Shown here: one piece after another, positions 34,030 through 41,896 of the stretch
Position numbering within the stretch: position 1 is the stretch's first letter
Layout of the letters: each line of letters opens with the position of its first letter
The notes under the pieces: model-generated
The model's input: only the letters and a program-made list of their open reading frames with translations
Database searches by the model: none
What the model was told of the DNA's origin: nothing
DNA from: Paenibacillus ottowii
Lineage (GTDB): Bacteria; Bacillota; Bacilli; Paenibacillales; Paenibacillaceae
Reading direction: 5' to 3'
Assembly: GCF_006874425.1 (NCBI RefSeq)
Contig: NZ_VIJZ01000021.1
Span: 1-41,896 of the forward strand
Length of the DNA: 41,896 bases
Translations under genes and position numbers: made by a program

Positions 34030-35418
34030 ATGAGAAGTTCGAGCGATATTGTTGTAATGGGAAATGAGGCTTCAGTGCAAACCGGTACAAATATTACGCT
34101 GAAAGAAAAAATGGGCTATGGATTCGGTGATTTTGCCAGCCAGTTACTGTTTGCCGCCGCAATGACATTTCTATCCTACTTTTACACAGATGTAATCGGG
34201 ATCAGCGCCGGGGTCATTGGTACTTTAATGCTAGTTGCACGCGTACTGGATGCGTTTATTGATGTTGCGATTGGGGCTTTGATCGATAAAACGAAGAGCA
34301 GACACGGGAAGGCCCGTCCTTGGTTACTATGGATGTCCGGGCCATTTGCGTTGTCTGGAATTCTCTTGTTCACGGTTCCAAGTGGAAATATGACAATCAC
34401 TATTTTATACATTTACGTTACCTATCTGCTGATGAACTTTATCTATTCCAGTATTAATGTCCCTTATGGTGTGCTTAATTCCATGATAACGCAGGATTCA
34501 TACCAGCGTTCTTTGCTCAATATTTTTCGTATGAGTCTGGCGAATATTGGTGCCTTGCTAATTAATTATTTCACCCTCCCGTTAGTGAAGTCGTTCGGCG
34601 GCGGTCAAAAAGGGTGGATTTTCACCTTTATTATATTTGGATTGCTCGGAACTTTCTTATTTCTCGTCACCTTCTTTAGTACCAAGGAAAGGGTCACTCC
34701 ATCTGTTGTACAAAAGCCAATTCCGTTTGGACGCGCTTTTGGAGCGCTGATGCGTAATAAATATTGGAAATTGATTCTTGGGTTTGCTGTGGTCTATTTT
34801 ATAAATAACGCACTGGGCACAGGTATGAATATTTACTACGCACGTTATGTGTTAAAAGACGCCAATCTGATTGGAGTGCTCGGCATATCCTTACTGCTTC
34901 CTTCCCTGTTTGGTTATATGCTATTGCCCCCCGTCGTTAAGCGGATCGGTAAACGGAATTCTTCTATTATAGGAAGTATCCTCTTGATTGTGGGATCGGT
35001 TGTCATTGCCGTCAGTCCCACAAGTCTTATGGCGGTCTGTCTGGGGCTCGTTATTAAAGCGCTTGGTCATGCGGCTATTCTCGGAACCTTCTTTGCCATG
35101 TTGGCAGATACCATTGAGTATGGCGAATGGAAGACAGGAATGCGTACCGAAGGACTGGTGTATAGTGCGGGTAGTTTCGGCACAAAAGCGGGAGGCGGTT
35201 TGGGAGCAGCAGTCATCGGCTGGGGACTGGCATTGGGAGGATATGCTGGTGGACAAGCAACAATCAGTGCCACTGCGCTAGCGTCTATTCATTTCATGTT
35301 TATCTACGTTCCAATTATCTTGGCTGTTCTGCAAATTTTGTTTCTGGCATTTTACAACCTAGATAAATTATTTCCGGGTATTGTCAAAGAACTTGAATAC
35401 TTAAAAAACGCTGAATAA
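34030..35418 (+). CDS. GPH-family sugar:cation symporter (MelB-like)
   Basis: A 462-residue membrane protein with 12 hydrophobic segments. KMGYGFGDFASQLLFAAAMTFLSYFYTDV and the GALIDKTKSRHGKARPW loop are signatures of the glycoside-pentoside-hexuronide:cation symporters (MelB, XynB-linked YicJ, XylP). Two ATGs are six bases apart; 34030 has AGGAG at better spacing than 34024. The substrate is unknown; no glycosidase is adjacent, so it may serve an unlinked enzyme or once served the dead amylase. Control by the divergent LacI protein is likely. Confidence 0.9.
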   Translation: MRSSSDIVVMGNEASVQTGTNITLKEKMGYGFGDFASQLLFAAAMTFLSYFYTDVIGISAGVIGTLMLVARVLDAFIDVAIGALIDKTKSRHGKARPWLLWMSGPFALSGILLFTVPSGNMTITILYIYVTYLLMNFIYSSINVPYGVLNSMITQDSYQRSLLNIFRMSLANIGALLINYFTLPLVKSFGGGQKGWIFTFIIFGLLGTFLFLVTFFSTKERVTPSVVQKPIPFGRAFGALMRNKYWKLILGFAVVYFINNALGTGMNIYYARYVLKDANLIGVLGISLLLPSLFGYMLLPPVVKRIGKRNSSIIGSILLIVGSVVIAVSPTSLMAVCLGLVIKALGHAAILGTFFAMLADTIEYGEWKTGMRTEGLVYSAGSFGTKAGGGLGAAVIGWGLALGGYAGGQATISATALASIHFMFIYVPIILAVLQILFLAFYNLDKLFPGIVKELEYLKNAE

Positions 35419-35473
35419 TTACTTGGTAAATGAGGTAGCCCTTGAATGAACTCATCCTATTGTTGAAATACTG

Positions 35474-35506
35474 GCAGCAGGGCAGTTCAAGAGGGCTGCT
35501 TTTTTC
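35474..35506 (+). terminator. Probable terminator after the symporter gene
   Basis: GCAGC and GCTGC flank a loop of about 17 nt, followed by TTTTTT at 35501-35506. The stem is short but the T run is clear. Confidence 0.5.
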
Positions 35507-35552
35507 ATTGAAGTAATCTTCAGGGGTAGCGGCGGTAGCTGACGGCCTTTTT

Positions 35553-36008
35553 CTATATAGTCACAGACAAATCTGTCAGTTCAAAATACCATTCTAGGAA
35601 AGAGTTAAAGCTTTTCCATTGCGAATTCAATTTACCAGCAAAAAAATCCTCCATCTGCTGGCCCAATCCTAAGCCTATGACTTCGTCTGTGTTCTTATTA
35701 TAAAAAAAGCCGAACTCCCCTTCAAAGTTATCCAACGGAATGTATTCTTCAGGCAGGTTTAAACCGACATGAGTTCTCTCCATGCCTAACATATAATCCG
35801 AAGAATTGATCATAAACCAACAAATCTGGTAGATTTCACGTCGTCTATTAATGAAAGTCGGCCCATCCTCTGCATGCAAATAAAACGCAGCAAAATCTGA
35901 ACCCAAATCGATGCCTAACTTTACTAATGCGTGTTCATACTCCTCTGTAATGTCTTCAAACCACCAGTTTTTGCTTTTGCAATAATTGATCACTTTTTCC
36001 GATAGCAT
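35553..36008 (-). CDS. SMI1/KNR4 (SUKH)-like protein, possible orphan immunity protein
   Basis: A 151-residue acidic protein. The central LPEEYIPLDNFEGEFGFFYN and the C-terminal WKSFNSFLEWYFELTD fit the SUKH (SMI1/KNR4) fold used by many toxin-immunity proteins. The minus-strand ATG at 36008 follows GGAGGAG; the open frame upstream to 36122 has no ribosome binding site. No toxin gene is adjacent. The family call rests on motif likeness only. Confidence 0.6.
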   Translation of the reverse strand: MLSEKVINYCKSKNWWFEDITEEYEHALVKLGIDLGSDFAAFYLHAEDGPTFINRRREIYQICWFMINSSDYMLGMERTHVGLNLPEEYIPLDNFEGEFGFFYNKNTDEVIGLGLGQQMEDFFAGKLNSQWKSFNSFLEWYFELTDLSVTI

Positions 36009-36122
36009 TTTGACTACTCCTCCGATATAAAATAAACTATCTAAAATTATCTCCCTCAGTATATCATATCCCTTTCCATATCGTTCTTCGTGCCTTGCCA
36101 AATCAGCAATGAAAGCTTGCAA

Positions 36123-36350
36123 GCATCAAGAGATAGGGCTAACGCCGATTACGAGTTTATATATTCGGCACCCAGCTATGTTGGATAAGTGGAAACTGAG
36201 GTCATCGTTTCAGTGCCTGCTGTGGAATACTGGACTTTCGATGAATATGATGCATGGATGAACGCGGAGAAGAAGAACCTGAAGTCCATGACTGGTTCGT
36301 CATGGACTCCTTCCACTGGTTGGTTTATGTGGACAGAGGACAAGGCTTGA
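36123..36350 (+). pseudogene. Remnant of an unidentified gene with an in-frame stop
   Basis: One frame reads YEFIYSAPSYVG, then TAA at 36186-36188, then VETEVIVSVPAVEYWTFDEYDAWMNAEKK and SSWTPSTGWFMWTEDKA to TGA at 36348. The composition is protein-like on both sides of the stop. TPSTGWF-WT-plus-acidic-helix recalls the C-terminal region of some M56/BlaR1-like membrane proteins, but this is from memory and weak. No start or ribosome binding site, so a 3' fragment. Confidence 0.5.
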
Positions 36351-36468
36351 CCCTATGCCGACAATGGATATGAACATGGGTTGAGTACACAGAGAATCTA
36401 TTCCGCTACTCTGGACAATCTTGGGATGAAGCAACAGGTCTTCAGTATCGCTAACCATTCCTTCTGTT

Positions 36469-37197
36469 TTACCAAGGCACAACTCCATGATCGTCAAAAA
36501 AGCCACCAGTTGGACCGTCACTATTTATTGTGGCAAGCTTCACTACAATGGAGGCTGCTTGTTCGACCGAACGATAGCCACTATTACCATTTAAATCGGT
36601 AGCTGTAAATCCAGGGCAAACTGAGTTGATTTTAACAGGAGAATCGCTTAATTCTTTAGCAAAGAAAACGGTTAAAGCATTTACAGCCGTTTTGGAACTA
36701 TTGTAGGCGAGCGAATTCACATTATAAAATTCCGACGTTGGGTCTGAATTCAAGGTTAAGGAACCTAATCCGCTGGATAGATTAACGATTCTTCCGGAAG
36801 AAGAGTTTCGGAGCAATGGAAGCATTGCTTTAGTAGTAGAAAATACGCCGAAAACGTTTGTCTCATAAGTACTCTTCAGAACGGACAGTTCCAATTCACT
36901 CGGAGGTATGTCGCCTTCTAAAAACACGCCTGCATTATTAATCAAGATATCAAGCAATCCGTATTCTTCCTTGATCCATTCCACTGCGGAGAGAACAGAG
37001 CTTGTGTTTGTGACATCAAGAACCACTGTTTTAGCTTTAATTTTCTCCGTTTCCAATAATGTTACGGCCTCATGCCCTTTTTTTTCGCTTCTTGCTCCTA
37101 TTAAAATCTCATACCCCATGTTTCCCAATTGTCTTGCTGTCTCAAAACCAATACCTTTGTTTCCACCTGTAATTAATACGATCTTGGACTTATACAT
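36469..37197 (-). CDS. Short-chain dehydrogenase/reductase (carbonyl-reductase-like)
   Basis: A 242-residue SDR. Cofactor motif ITGGNKGIGFETA, then NNAGV, NLSSG and the catalytic YNSSK. It resembles NADPH carbonyl reductases. AGGGAGGT precedes the ATG on the minus strand. It is divergent from an HxlR-type regulator that probably controls it, a common arrangement for aldehyde/quinone detoxification genes. The natural substrate is not evident. Confidence 0.9.
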   Translation of the reverse strand: MYKSKIVLITGGNKGIGFETARQLGNMGYEILIGARSEKKGHEAVTLLETEKIKAKTVVLDVTNTSSVLSAVEWIKEEYGLLDILINNAGVFLEGDIPPSELELSVLKSTYETNVFGVFSTTKAMLPLLRNSSSGRIVNLSSGLGSLTLNSDPTSEFYNVNSLAYNSSKTAVNALTVFFAKELSDSPVKINSVCPGFTATDLNGNSGYRSVEQAASIVVKLATINSDGPTGGFFDDHGVVPW

Positions 37198-37230
37198 AAA
37201 ATTACCTCCCTAATCTATTTTCTAAAACCT

Positions 37231-37353
37231 GTACTTACAAAAATGTATTAAATTCTTATCTTTTTCATGACTATTTCTCATCTAATCACAATATGAACTC
37301 CTTTCATTTTTGATATAATTAATATAGTGAAAATGATTGATACTTGTAAGTAC
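37231..37353. promoter_or_regulatory. Inverted 9-mers in the SDR/HxlR divergent promoter
   Basis: GTACTTACA at 37231-37239 recurs inverted as TGTAAGTAC at 37345-37353, each near the start of one divergent gene. ACTTAC/GTAAGT half-sites are typical of HxlR-family operators (YodB-type), so each copy is a candidate binding site. Confidence 0.55.
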
Positions 37354-37388
37354 GCACATTTTTGTAACTTAATGAAAGGAGTGGCGAT

Positions 37389-37733
37389 ATGGGATATGGA
37401 TTAAAAGGATATGGCGATTGCAGTGAAGAGGTTATAAGAGCCTGCCCTGTTGAAATGGCTTTGCATATGATAGGAGGAAAATGGAAGGGAATCATTATCG
37501 ACATTTTATCCGAAAAATCGGTCAGATTTAATGAACTTAGACGATTAATACCAGGGATTTCACAACGAATGCTGACTTTACAGCTCAGGGAACTCGAGGC
37601 GGATGGAATTGTGAAGAGGGTGGTAGATGACACTGTGCCACCCAAAGTAGAATACTTCCTAACTGAACAAGGAAATAAATTGTCGAGTATTATCGATTCT
37701 ATAAGAGTATGGGGAAAAGAGTTTCTCTCCTAA
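37389..37733 (+). CDS. HxlR-family transcriptional regulator
   Basis: A 114-residue winged-helix protein. CPVEMALHMIGGKWKGIII is the standard opening, FNELRRLIPGISQRMLTLQLRELEADGIVKR the recognition part and VEYFLTEQGNKL the wing. Two N-terminal cysteines (GDCSEE, RACPVE) could sense thiol-reactive compounds, as in YodB/HypR. AAAGGAG lies upstream of the start. It probably represses itself and the divergent SDR. Confidence 0.92.
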   Translation: MGYGLKGYGDCSEEVIRACPVEMALHMIGGKWKGIIIDILSEKSVRFNELRRLIPGISQRMLTLQLRELEADGIVKRVVDDTVPPKVEYFLTEQGNKLSSIIDSIRVWGKEFLS

Positions 37734-37872
37734 GTCTGCGATCGGGAAGTCTTAGTGGATAGCCGTATGCTTACTCTCTGCTTATAGATATGACGAACAA
37801 AGAAAAATCTCTTTGAAGCTGCTGACTTATATCCATTTCGATATATGAGGACGAATTAATATGTAGGTTTTC

Positions 37873-37901
37873 TTGACTATTTAGTCTTGAAAAAATATAA
37901 T
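37873..37901 (+). promoter_or_regulatory. Promoter with TetR operator
   Basis: TTGACT (37873-37878), 17 bp, TATAAT (37896-37901). The palindrome GACTA-TT-TAGTC (37875-37886) overlaps the -35, the right place for autorepression. Leader of only about 15 nt. Confidence 0.8.
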
Positions 37902-37922
37902 GAGGATGAAAGGAGGATGAAG

Positions 37923-38504
37923 TTGGGAAGAAACAAAGAATTTGATACGACAGAAGTACTTCATAAAGCTATGGAAGTATTCGGACATTACGGCTATGAA
38001 GGAGCCTCACTGCCTCAACTACTGAAGGGACTCGGCATTGCCCGGCAAAGCTTATACGACACGTATGGTACGAAGAGAGACTTGTTTGTCCTTGCTCTGA
38101 AGCATTACGTTAATGAGAAGAGTAACGCAGTCATGAAGTATTTAGCAACCTCTGAATCTGCAAAGCAGGGGATAGCTTATGTATTTCATGAAGCAGCAAA
38201 GGTATTAAAGGATAAGAACCGGCAAAAGGAATGTTTTATTATTTTTTCAGCTATTGATCAGATGCCTCATGACATGGAGATCAAAGCTTTTTTATTAAAA
38301 GATTTAGATACACTGGAAGAAGCCTTTTTTGAAACTCTGGTTCGAGGTCAGGAGAATGGAGAAATCTCGAGTGACCGAGACCTTCGAGCTTTGGCACGTT
38401 ACTTGAATTTTGCAAGATACTCCTTGACCCAATTGGCCAAAATGACGAGTGACCCCAAGGTTATGGATGATTACGTCGCGGTAAGTTTATCTGTATTGGA
38501 TTAA
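37923..38504 (+). CDS. TetR-family regulator
   Basis: A 193-residue TetR-type repressor with N-terminal helix-turn-helix (VLHKAMEVFGHYGYEGASLPQLLKGLGIARQSLYDTYGTKRDLF) and an all-helical effector domain. The TTG at 37923 lies 7 nt after AAAGGAGG; an in-frame ATG at 37917 is too close to the ribosome binding site. A GACTATTTAGTC operator lies in its own promoter and a related GACTGAACAGTC before the next gene. Confidence 0.88.
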   Translation: MGRNKEFDTTEVLHKAMEVFGHYGYEGASLPQLLKGLGIARQSLYDTYGTKRDLFVLALKHYVNEKSNAVMKYLATSESAKQGIAYVFHEAAKVLKDKNRQKECFIIFSAIDQMPHDMEIKAFLLKDLDTLEEAFFETLVRGQENGEISSDRDLRALARYLNFARYSLTQLAKMTSDPKVMDDYVAVSLSVLD

Positions 38505-38549
38505 TAATGGAGCTTTATCATGGCTTCATTATTATTTTTCGAATTTCCA

Positions 38550-38561
38550 GACTGAACAGTC
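38550..38561. promoter_or_regulatory. Second TetR-type operator
   Basis: GACTG-AA-CAGTC, a 12-bp inverted repeat sharing GACTnnnnAGTC with the site at 37875-37886. It precedes the SnoaL-like gene, linking it to the TetR regulator. Confidence 0.6.
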
Positions 38562-38622
38562 CGATTTCGATATTTTTTTGCTTATTTTGGACTGAATGAT
38601 CTATTAAAAAGGAGAGATGGAT

Positions 38623-39036
38623 ATGACAAGTGGAAATTTTCCTGAAGCCCAGGCAACCGAAATTCTAAAGGTGTTTCAAAGCAGTTTAGTAAAACAGGAT
38701 CTTGAAAGATGGTTAACGCTATTTCGAGAAGATGCCGTCGTTGAGTTTCCTTATGCTCCAGAGGGTTATACTCAAAGACTGGTCGGTATTGAAGAAATTC
38801 GTAATTACATTATTGAGCTGTTCAAGCAAATGAATATCCTCTCTTTCTCATCTCCAGACCTGTTTGTATCTAAAGATAAATTGGTTGCTGAGTATACATG
38901 CGATGCTGTAATGACAGGAACAGAAAAAACGTATCGGCAGCGGTATATTTCCATGTTTCACTTAAAGGATGGGAAGATAACACTTTTTAAGGATTATTGG
39001 AATCCAACGGTCTTACTTGAAGTCGCACAAGGCTAG
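38623..39036 (+). CDS. SnoaL-like (NTF2-fold) protein
   Basis: A 137-residue cone-shaped NTF2-like protein: KVFQSSLVKQDLERWLTLFREDAVVEFPYAPEG at the start and YISMFHLKDGKITLFKDYWNP at the end. Such proteins are hydroxylases, isomerases or binding proteins; the activity here is unknown. The ATG at 38623 is 8 nt from GGAG; an ATG at 38617 is too close. It forms a pair with the NmrA-like gene. Confidence 0.8.
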   Translation: MTSGNFPEAQATEILKVFQSSLVKQDLERWLTLFREDAVVEFPYAPEGYTQRLVGIEEIRNYIIELFKQMNILSFSSPDLFVSKDKLVAEYTCDAVMTGTEKTYRQRYISMFHLKDGKITLFKDYWNPTVLLEVAQG

Positions 39037-39072
39037 ATTTTTAAACTTACAATTAAAAGGAGATAAAACAAA

Positions 39073-39954
39073 ATGATGAATCAACAAAAGATACTTATTA
39101 CAGGCGGAACAGGAAAGACAGGGATAAGAATTGCAGAAAGGCTGAATCAGCAGGGATATTCCTACACCATTACCATGAGGAATAAAGAAGCCATTACAAC
39201 CCCTCAAAATCAAGTCTATTTCAACTGGTACGATAGTTCGACTTTTCTCCCTGTCCTGTATAATATTGAACGAGTTTATTTGGTTGCACCCGTGGGCGAC
39301 CCAGAACCCATTAAAGTAATGAAACCATTTATTGAAATGGCGTTAAAACAGGGAGTACGGCGGTTTGTACTTCTCAGCAGTGCATCCATTCCAGAGGAAG
39401 GTCCGGTATTTGGCCCTGTCCATCAATTACTGAAGAAATTGGTTCCAGAATGGACCGTGCTCAGGCCTTCTTATTTTATGCAAAATTTCACCGAAGGTCA
39501 GCATGCAGCAACCATCTCACAACAAAATTTGATTTTTAGCGCAGCAGGGCAAGGTAAAGTTGGCTTTGTAGCAGCTGAAGACATCGCTGAAGTCGCTTTA
39601 AGAGCACTTACTGATGAGGATGCACATAATACGGAGCATATGATTACGGGGCCGGATTCTCTTTCATATGATGATGTTAGTCTAATTATTAGTGAAGTAA
39701 CGGGAAGAAAGGTTATACACAAATCAATATCAGATGATGAATTGACCCACAGCTGGTTAGCAGCAGGGATAAGCAAGGATTATGCAGAAATCATGACCAG
39801 ACTCGACCGTAAAATTCGCGAGGAAGGGGCGGAAAATCTAAGTACGGATACTGTAATGAGGGTGACTGGGAAGGCACCTGTCTCTTTCCAACAATTTGCA
39901 CAGAAACACGCAGACATCTGGATGCAAGAATCGATCAGTACTATAACATTTTAG
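39073..39954 (+). CDS. NmrA-like NAD(P)-binding oxidoreductase
   Basis: A 293-residue atypical SDR. ILITGGTGKTGIRIAERL is the Rossmann motif, VRRFVLLSSASIPEEGP and VLRPSYFMQNF are typical of NmrA/azoreductase-like and ergot-alkaloid reductase-like proteins. There is no YxxxK pair. GGAG at 39059 precedes ATG 39073. Probably co-transcribed with the SnoaL-like gene 36 bp upstream and derepressed by a small molecule through TetR. Confidence 0.85.
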   Translation: MMNQQKILITGGTGKTGIRIAERLNQQGYSYTITMRNKEAITTPQNQVYFNWYDSSTFLPVLYNIERVYLVAPVGDPEPIKVMKPFIEMALKQGVRRFVLLSSASIPEEGPVFGPVHQLLKKLVPEWTVLRPSYFMQNFTEGQHAATISQQNLIFSAAGQGKVGFVAAEDIAEVALRALTDEDAHNTEHMITGPDSLSYDDVSLIISEVTGRKVIHKSISDDELTHSWLAAGISKDYAEIMTRLDRKIREEGAENLSTDTVMRVTGKAPVSFQQFAQKHADIWMQESISTITF

Positions 39955-40394
39955 CCAAACTCTAACAGTGTACATTACACAGCGGTAACGCTATCTGTGT
40001 TGGCTTAAAGTTTGAAGAGGCGTAAGAATCTCATTATATTACGGTTGATACTCAAGCATATTAGCTGCTGGCGAATCTGGCGTTCTTCAGATTTTTTCAC
40101 TCATTATTTCACAACTTTGTGTCAAAAAAGAGGTAAGCTTTGTGTCACTGTACAATAAGTTTGTCCAAAATTTATCCGAGGAGAGTGAAGATTTTCAGGA
40201 CGACCTACTGCAAAAGATTAGTGTACTCCTCCTTGACGGATAAGCAAATGGAGTTAGTTATTAGATCGCGATGGGTAAAAGAAAAAGAAGAAGCAGCCTC
40301 GACAGAGATACTCTGTGGGGGCTGCTTGATGACAACTGACGATACTTCATTAAGCTCCCTCGAAATGATTAATTTTTCTCACTCAAACTCTTGA
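39955..40394. other. Gene-poor stretch with a long hairpin
   Basis: No supported gene. AAGCAGCCTC...ACAGAG (40290-40306) and CTCTGT...GGGGCTGCTT (about 40310-40326) form a roughly 17-bp stem with two mismatches and a 3-nt loop. On the minus strand it is followed by a T-rich tract, so it may terminate leftward transcription from the insertion sequence. Overlapping frames at 40140-40394 (ELVIRSRWVKEKEEAAS and, in another frame, LYNKFVQNLSEESEDFQDDLLQK) look protein-like but are broken; possibly gene debris. Confidence 0.4.
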
Positions 40395-40723
40395 ATTCGC
40401 AGGATTTCACCTTTAGTTTAGCGCGAGATAAGAAGGGAACAGAGGAGCCGATAGCTTGGAACAACTGAAAGGGCGTGCAGGAACAGGGGTGCGGGATGAA
40501 TCACCCAATTCACTCCATATTCTGCACGTCTCCATGTCGCTCCTAGCGATTTTCACTCCCATGTCTCAACGGGTCCAAGCCCTTTCGTTCCTTCGTTACA
40601 TCTACTAAGGGGTGGAGGTCGGTTTTTCTAACGGAACGGGTCCGAGCCCTTTTGCGTAATGTCTCCCGATACTCCGTGCTTTTTGGAATCCTGCGAATGC
40701 ATCAGCTGGTGAGAAAATGCCGG
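40395..40723 (-). ncRNA. Structured non-coding tail of the IS110-family element
   Basis: ATTCGCAGGATT at 40395-40406 is matched by its exact reverse complement AATCCTGCGAAT at 40687-40698, 25 bp from the transposase stop. Inside, CGTGCAG (40463-40469 region) and CTGCACG (40525 region) form a nested stem with a smaller GGGTG/CACCC stem. A GGGTCC-AGCCCTTT box occurs twice (near 40570 and 40639). There is no ORF. IS110-group elements encode a structured target-recognition (bridge) RNA flanking the transposase; a downstream place occurs in the IS1111 subgroup. The RNA assignment is inference. Confidence 0.45.
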
Positions 40724-41896
40724 TTAAGCTGCTTGCGGAAAAACTTTGTTGGAGTCGTAAGCCTCGCTGCTCTTCGCCAGACTGACAAGGATTCGGGCTA
40801 CTTTACCGCATAATTTCATAATAGATTTCATTTTCTTTAGCTTTTTCACGTCGACATTGTGGTGGTGCAGCGCTCTAACATCCGGATTGGTCATGACCAT
40901 GCACATCGTCATGAGATAGAGGAAGCGTCGGAGACGAGGGCGCCCACGTTTGCTGAGCACCATCTTTCCACGCCATTTCCCAGAACTGGCTTCTGCTAGA
41001 TTTAGCCCGGCATGGCGGAGTAAAGCATTGCCGTGTGCATAGCCGCTCAGATCACCGGCTTCACCTAGCACACCAGCTAAGCTCGTTGCATTTACGCCTT
41101 GAATGGCAAGCAACTTCTGAGCGTACGGAATACGCACCAGGATGTAGTGAAGCTCGTGCTCAATCTGCTCAAGCTGGCGCTGCGCCAAGTCGTATTCTTC
41201 GAGCAGCTGACCCAAGTGCAGTTTGTAGGCGTGCAGCGCCTGCGTGGCGCCAACACTGCGTTTAGCCAGGGCAATGAGCTGCTCGGCTCGATGAATGCCC
41301 GCATGGCGTTTCACGTATTGCTTCCAGCCGGCAATGACTTGTTCCGTCGTTAACTGGCTAATGTCCTTCGGGAGAGGAAACAGCCTTAACGTGGCTATGG
41401 CGCTGGTGCAGGTAAGGATTTTAAAGACGTGACGAAGTTCCGGAAAGACTATATCTACCCAGCGATGAATCTGGTTAACGGCGCTGTTTAGCCGTTTGGC
41501 AACTGTGTCGCGGTTGGCCATGAGAATCCGCAGCTCCTCGTAAGCTTCCGGGTTGAAGCGCACAGGGGAATAGTAACCGTTTTTGACCATATCCGCGATG
41601 ACGAGCGCGTCTTTGCGGTCGCTTTTAGATGGCGTATTGTCGCGGTTTTCCTTGTTCTTTTTGACGAGATGGGGATTTACGAGAACAGCCTCAATGCCTT
41701 TGACCGAAAGCCAGCGAGCCAGGCTGAACCAGTAGTGACCGGTGGGTTCCATGCCGACGATGACTTTGCTCAGCGTGTACGACTTGAGCAGATCTTGAAT
41801 CCAGCGGCCGAACAGCTGGAAACCCTCGTCATGGCTGCCGAACTCTAGCGGCGATCCTAAGGCAATTCCCCGAAAGCTAACCGCACGAGCGACGTG
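40724..41896 (-). CDS. IS110-family transposase (partial, runs off the right edge)
   Basis: The minus-strand frame is open from the window edge to the stop at 40724, so at least 390 residues; the N-terminal tip with the first catalytic Asp is outside. IVGMEPTGHYW, DRKDALVIADMV and VNQIHRWVDIVFPE belong to the DEDD RuvC-like domain. LLAIQGVNATSLAGVLGEAGDLSGY, HAGLNLAEASSGKWRGKMVLSKRGRPRLRR is the C-terminal Tnp20 domain with its conserved serine. The gene is more GC-rich than its neighbours, a sign of transfer. No frame break seen, so it may be active. Confidence 0.92.
   Translation of the reverse strand, partial: HVARAVSFRGIALGSPLEFGSHDEGFQLFGRWIQDLLKSYTLSKVIVGMEPTGHYWFSLARWLSVKGIEAVLVNPHLVKKNKENRDNTPSKSDRKDALVIADMVKNGYYSPVRFNPEAYEELRILMANRDTVAKRLNSAVNQIHRWVDIVFPELRHVFKILTCTSAIATLRLFPLPKDISQLTTEQVIAGWKQYVKRHAGIHRAEQLIALAKRSVGATQALHAYKLHLGQLLEEYDLAQRQLEQIEHELHYILVRIPYAQKLLAIQGVNATSLAGVLGEAGDLSGYAHGNALLRHAGLNLAEASSGKWRGKMVLSKRGRPRLRRFLYLMTMCMVMTNPDVRALHHHNVDVKKLKKMKSIMKLCGKVARILVSLAKSSEAYDSNKVFPQAA

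Noticed and set aside
40140..40394. 84-codon plus-strand ORF
   Set aside because: Contains a long hairpin, has no clear ribosome binding site, and protein-like segments fall in two frames; treated as debris.
41035..41353. ORFs antisense to the transposase
   Set aside because: Shadows of the GC-rich IS110 gene with no independent signals.

Overview
The window looks like a Paenibacillus chromosome, most likely of the P. polymyxa group. This is inferred from the moderate-to-low GC, the strong AGGAGG-type ribosome binding sites with many TTG/GTG starts, the YesM/YesN and Lpl-type sugar transport genes, the multidomain secreted amylase, and the NRPS and RRNPP-type regulator content. No rRNA, tRNA or CRISPR array was seen.

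Region 1 (1-622): the 3' end of an NRPS gene that stops just after a condensation domain, followed by two hairpin terminators.

Region 2 (623-15535) is the most interesting part. A leftward HTH-TPR (RRNPP/AloR-like) regulator faces a tiny rightward ORF (2224-2376) for a 50-residue peptide with a secretion signal. The peptide gene has a near-consensus promoter with an inverted repeat just upstream of its -35 box. It is followed without a visible terminator by a tightly packed 12-gene biosynthetic operon: KAS III-like acyltransferase, alpha/beta hydrolase, FkbH-like glyceryl-ACP enzyme, ACP, MATE exporter, ATP-grasp ligase, isochorismate/salicylate synthase-like enzyme, LuxE-like and LuxC-like acid reductase pair, cyclase-family hydrolase and two SDRs. 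The left half resembles the glycerate-loading half of tetronate pathways. The right half resembles an aryl-acid-to-aldehyde pathway from chorismate. I do not recognise the combination, so it is a candidate quorum-controlled, undescribed pathway.

Region 3 (15580-23700): a YesM/YesN two-component system, a three-gene Lpl-type ABC importer with a perfect 12-bp intercistronic hairpin, and a histidine phosphatase.

Region 4 (23816-35510) is for carbohydrate use. It holds a sucrose locus (LacI regulator, LacY/CscB-type permease, GH32 sucrase) with a textbook promoter/operator; a 948-residue secreted GH13 amylase; a head-to-head decayed second amylase; a second LacI regulator; and a GPH-family sugar symporter with two identical operators 95 bp apart.

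Region 5 (35553-39954): a SUKH-like protein, a gene remnant, an SDR/HxlR divergent pair, and a TetR-SnoaL-NmrA group with related operators.

Region 6 (39955-41896): an IS110-family transposase running off the right edge, with a 300-nt non-coding tail bracketed by 12-bp inverted repeats.
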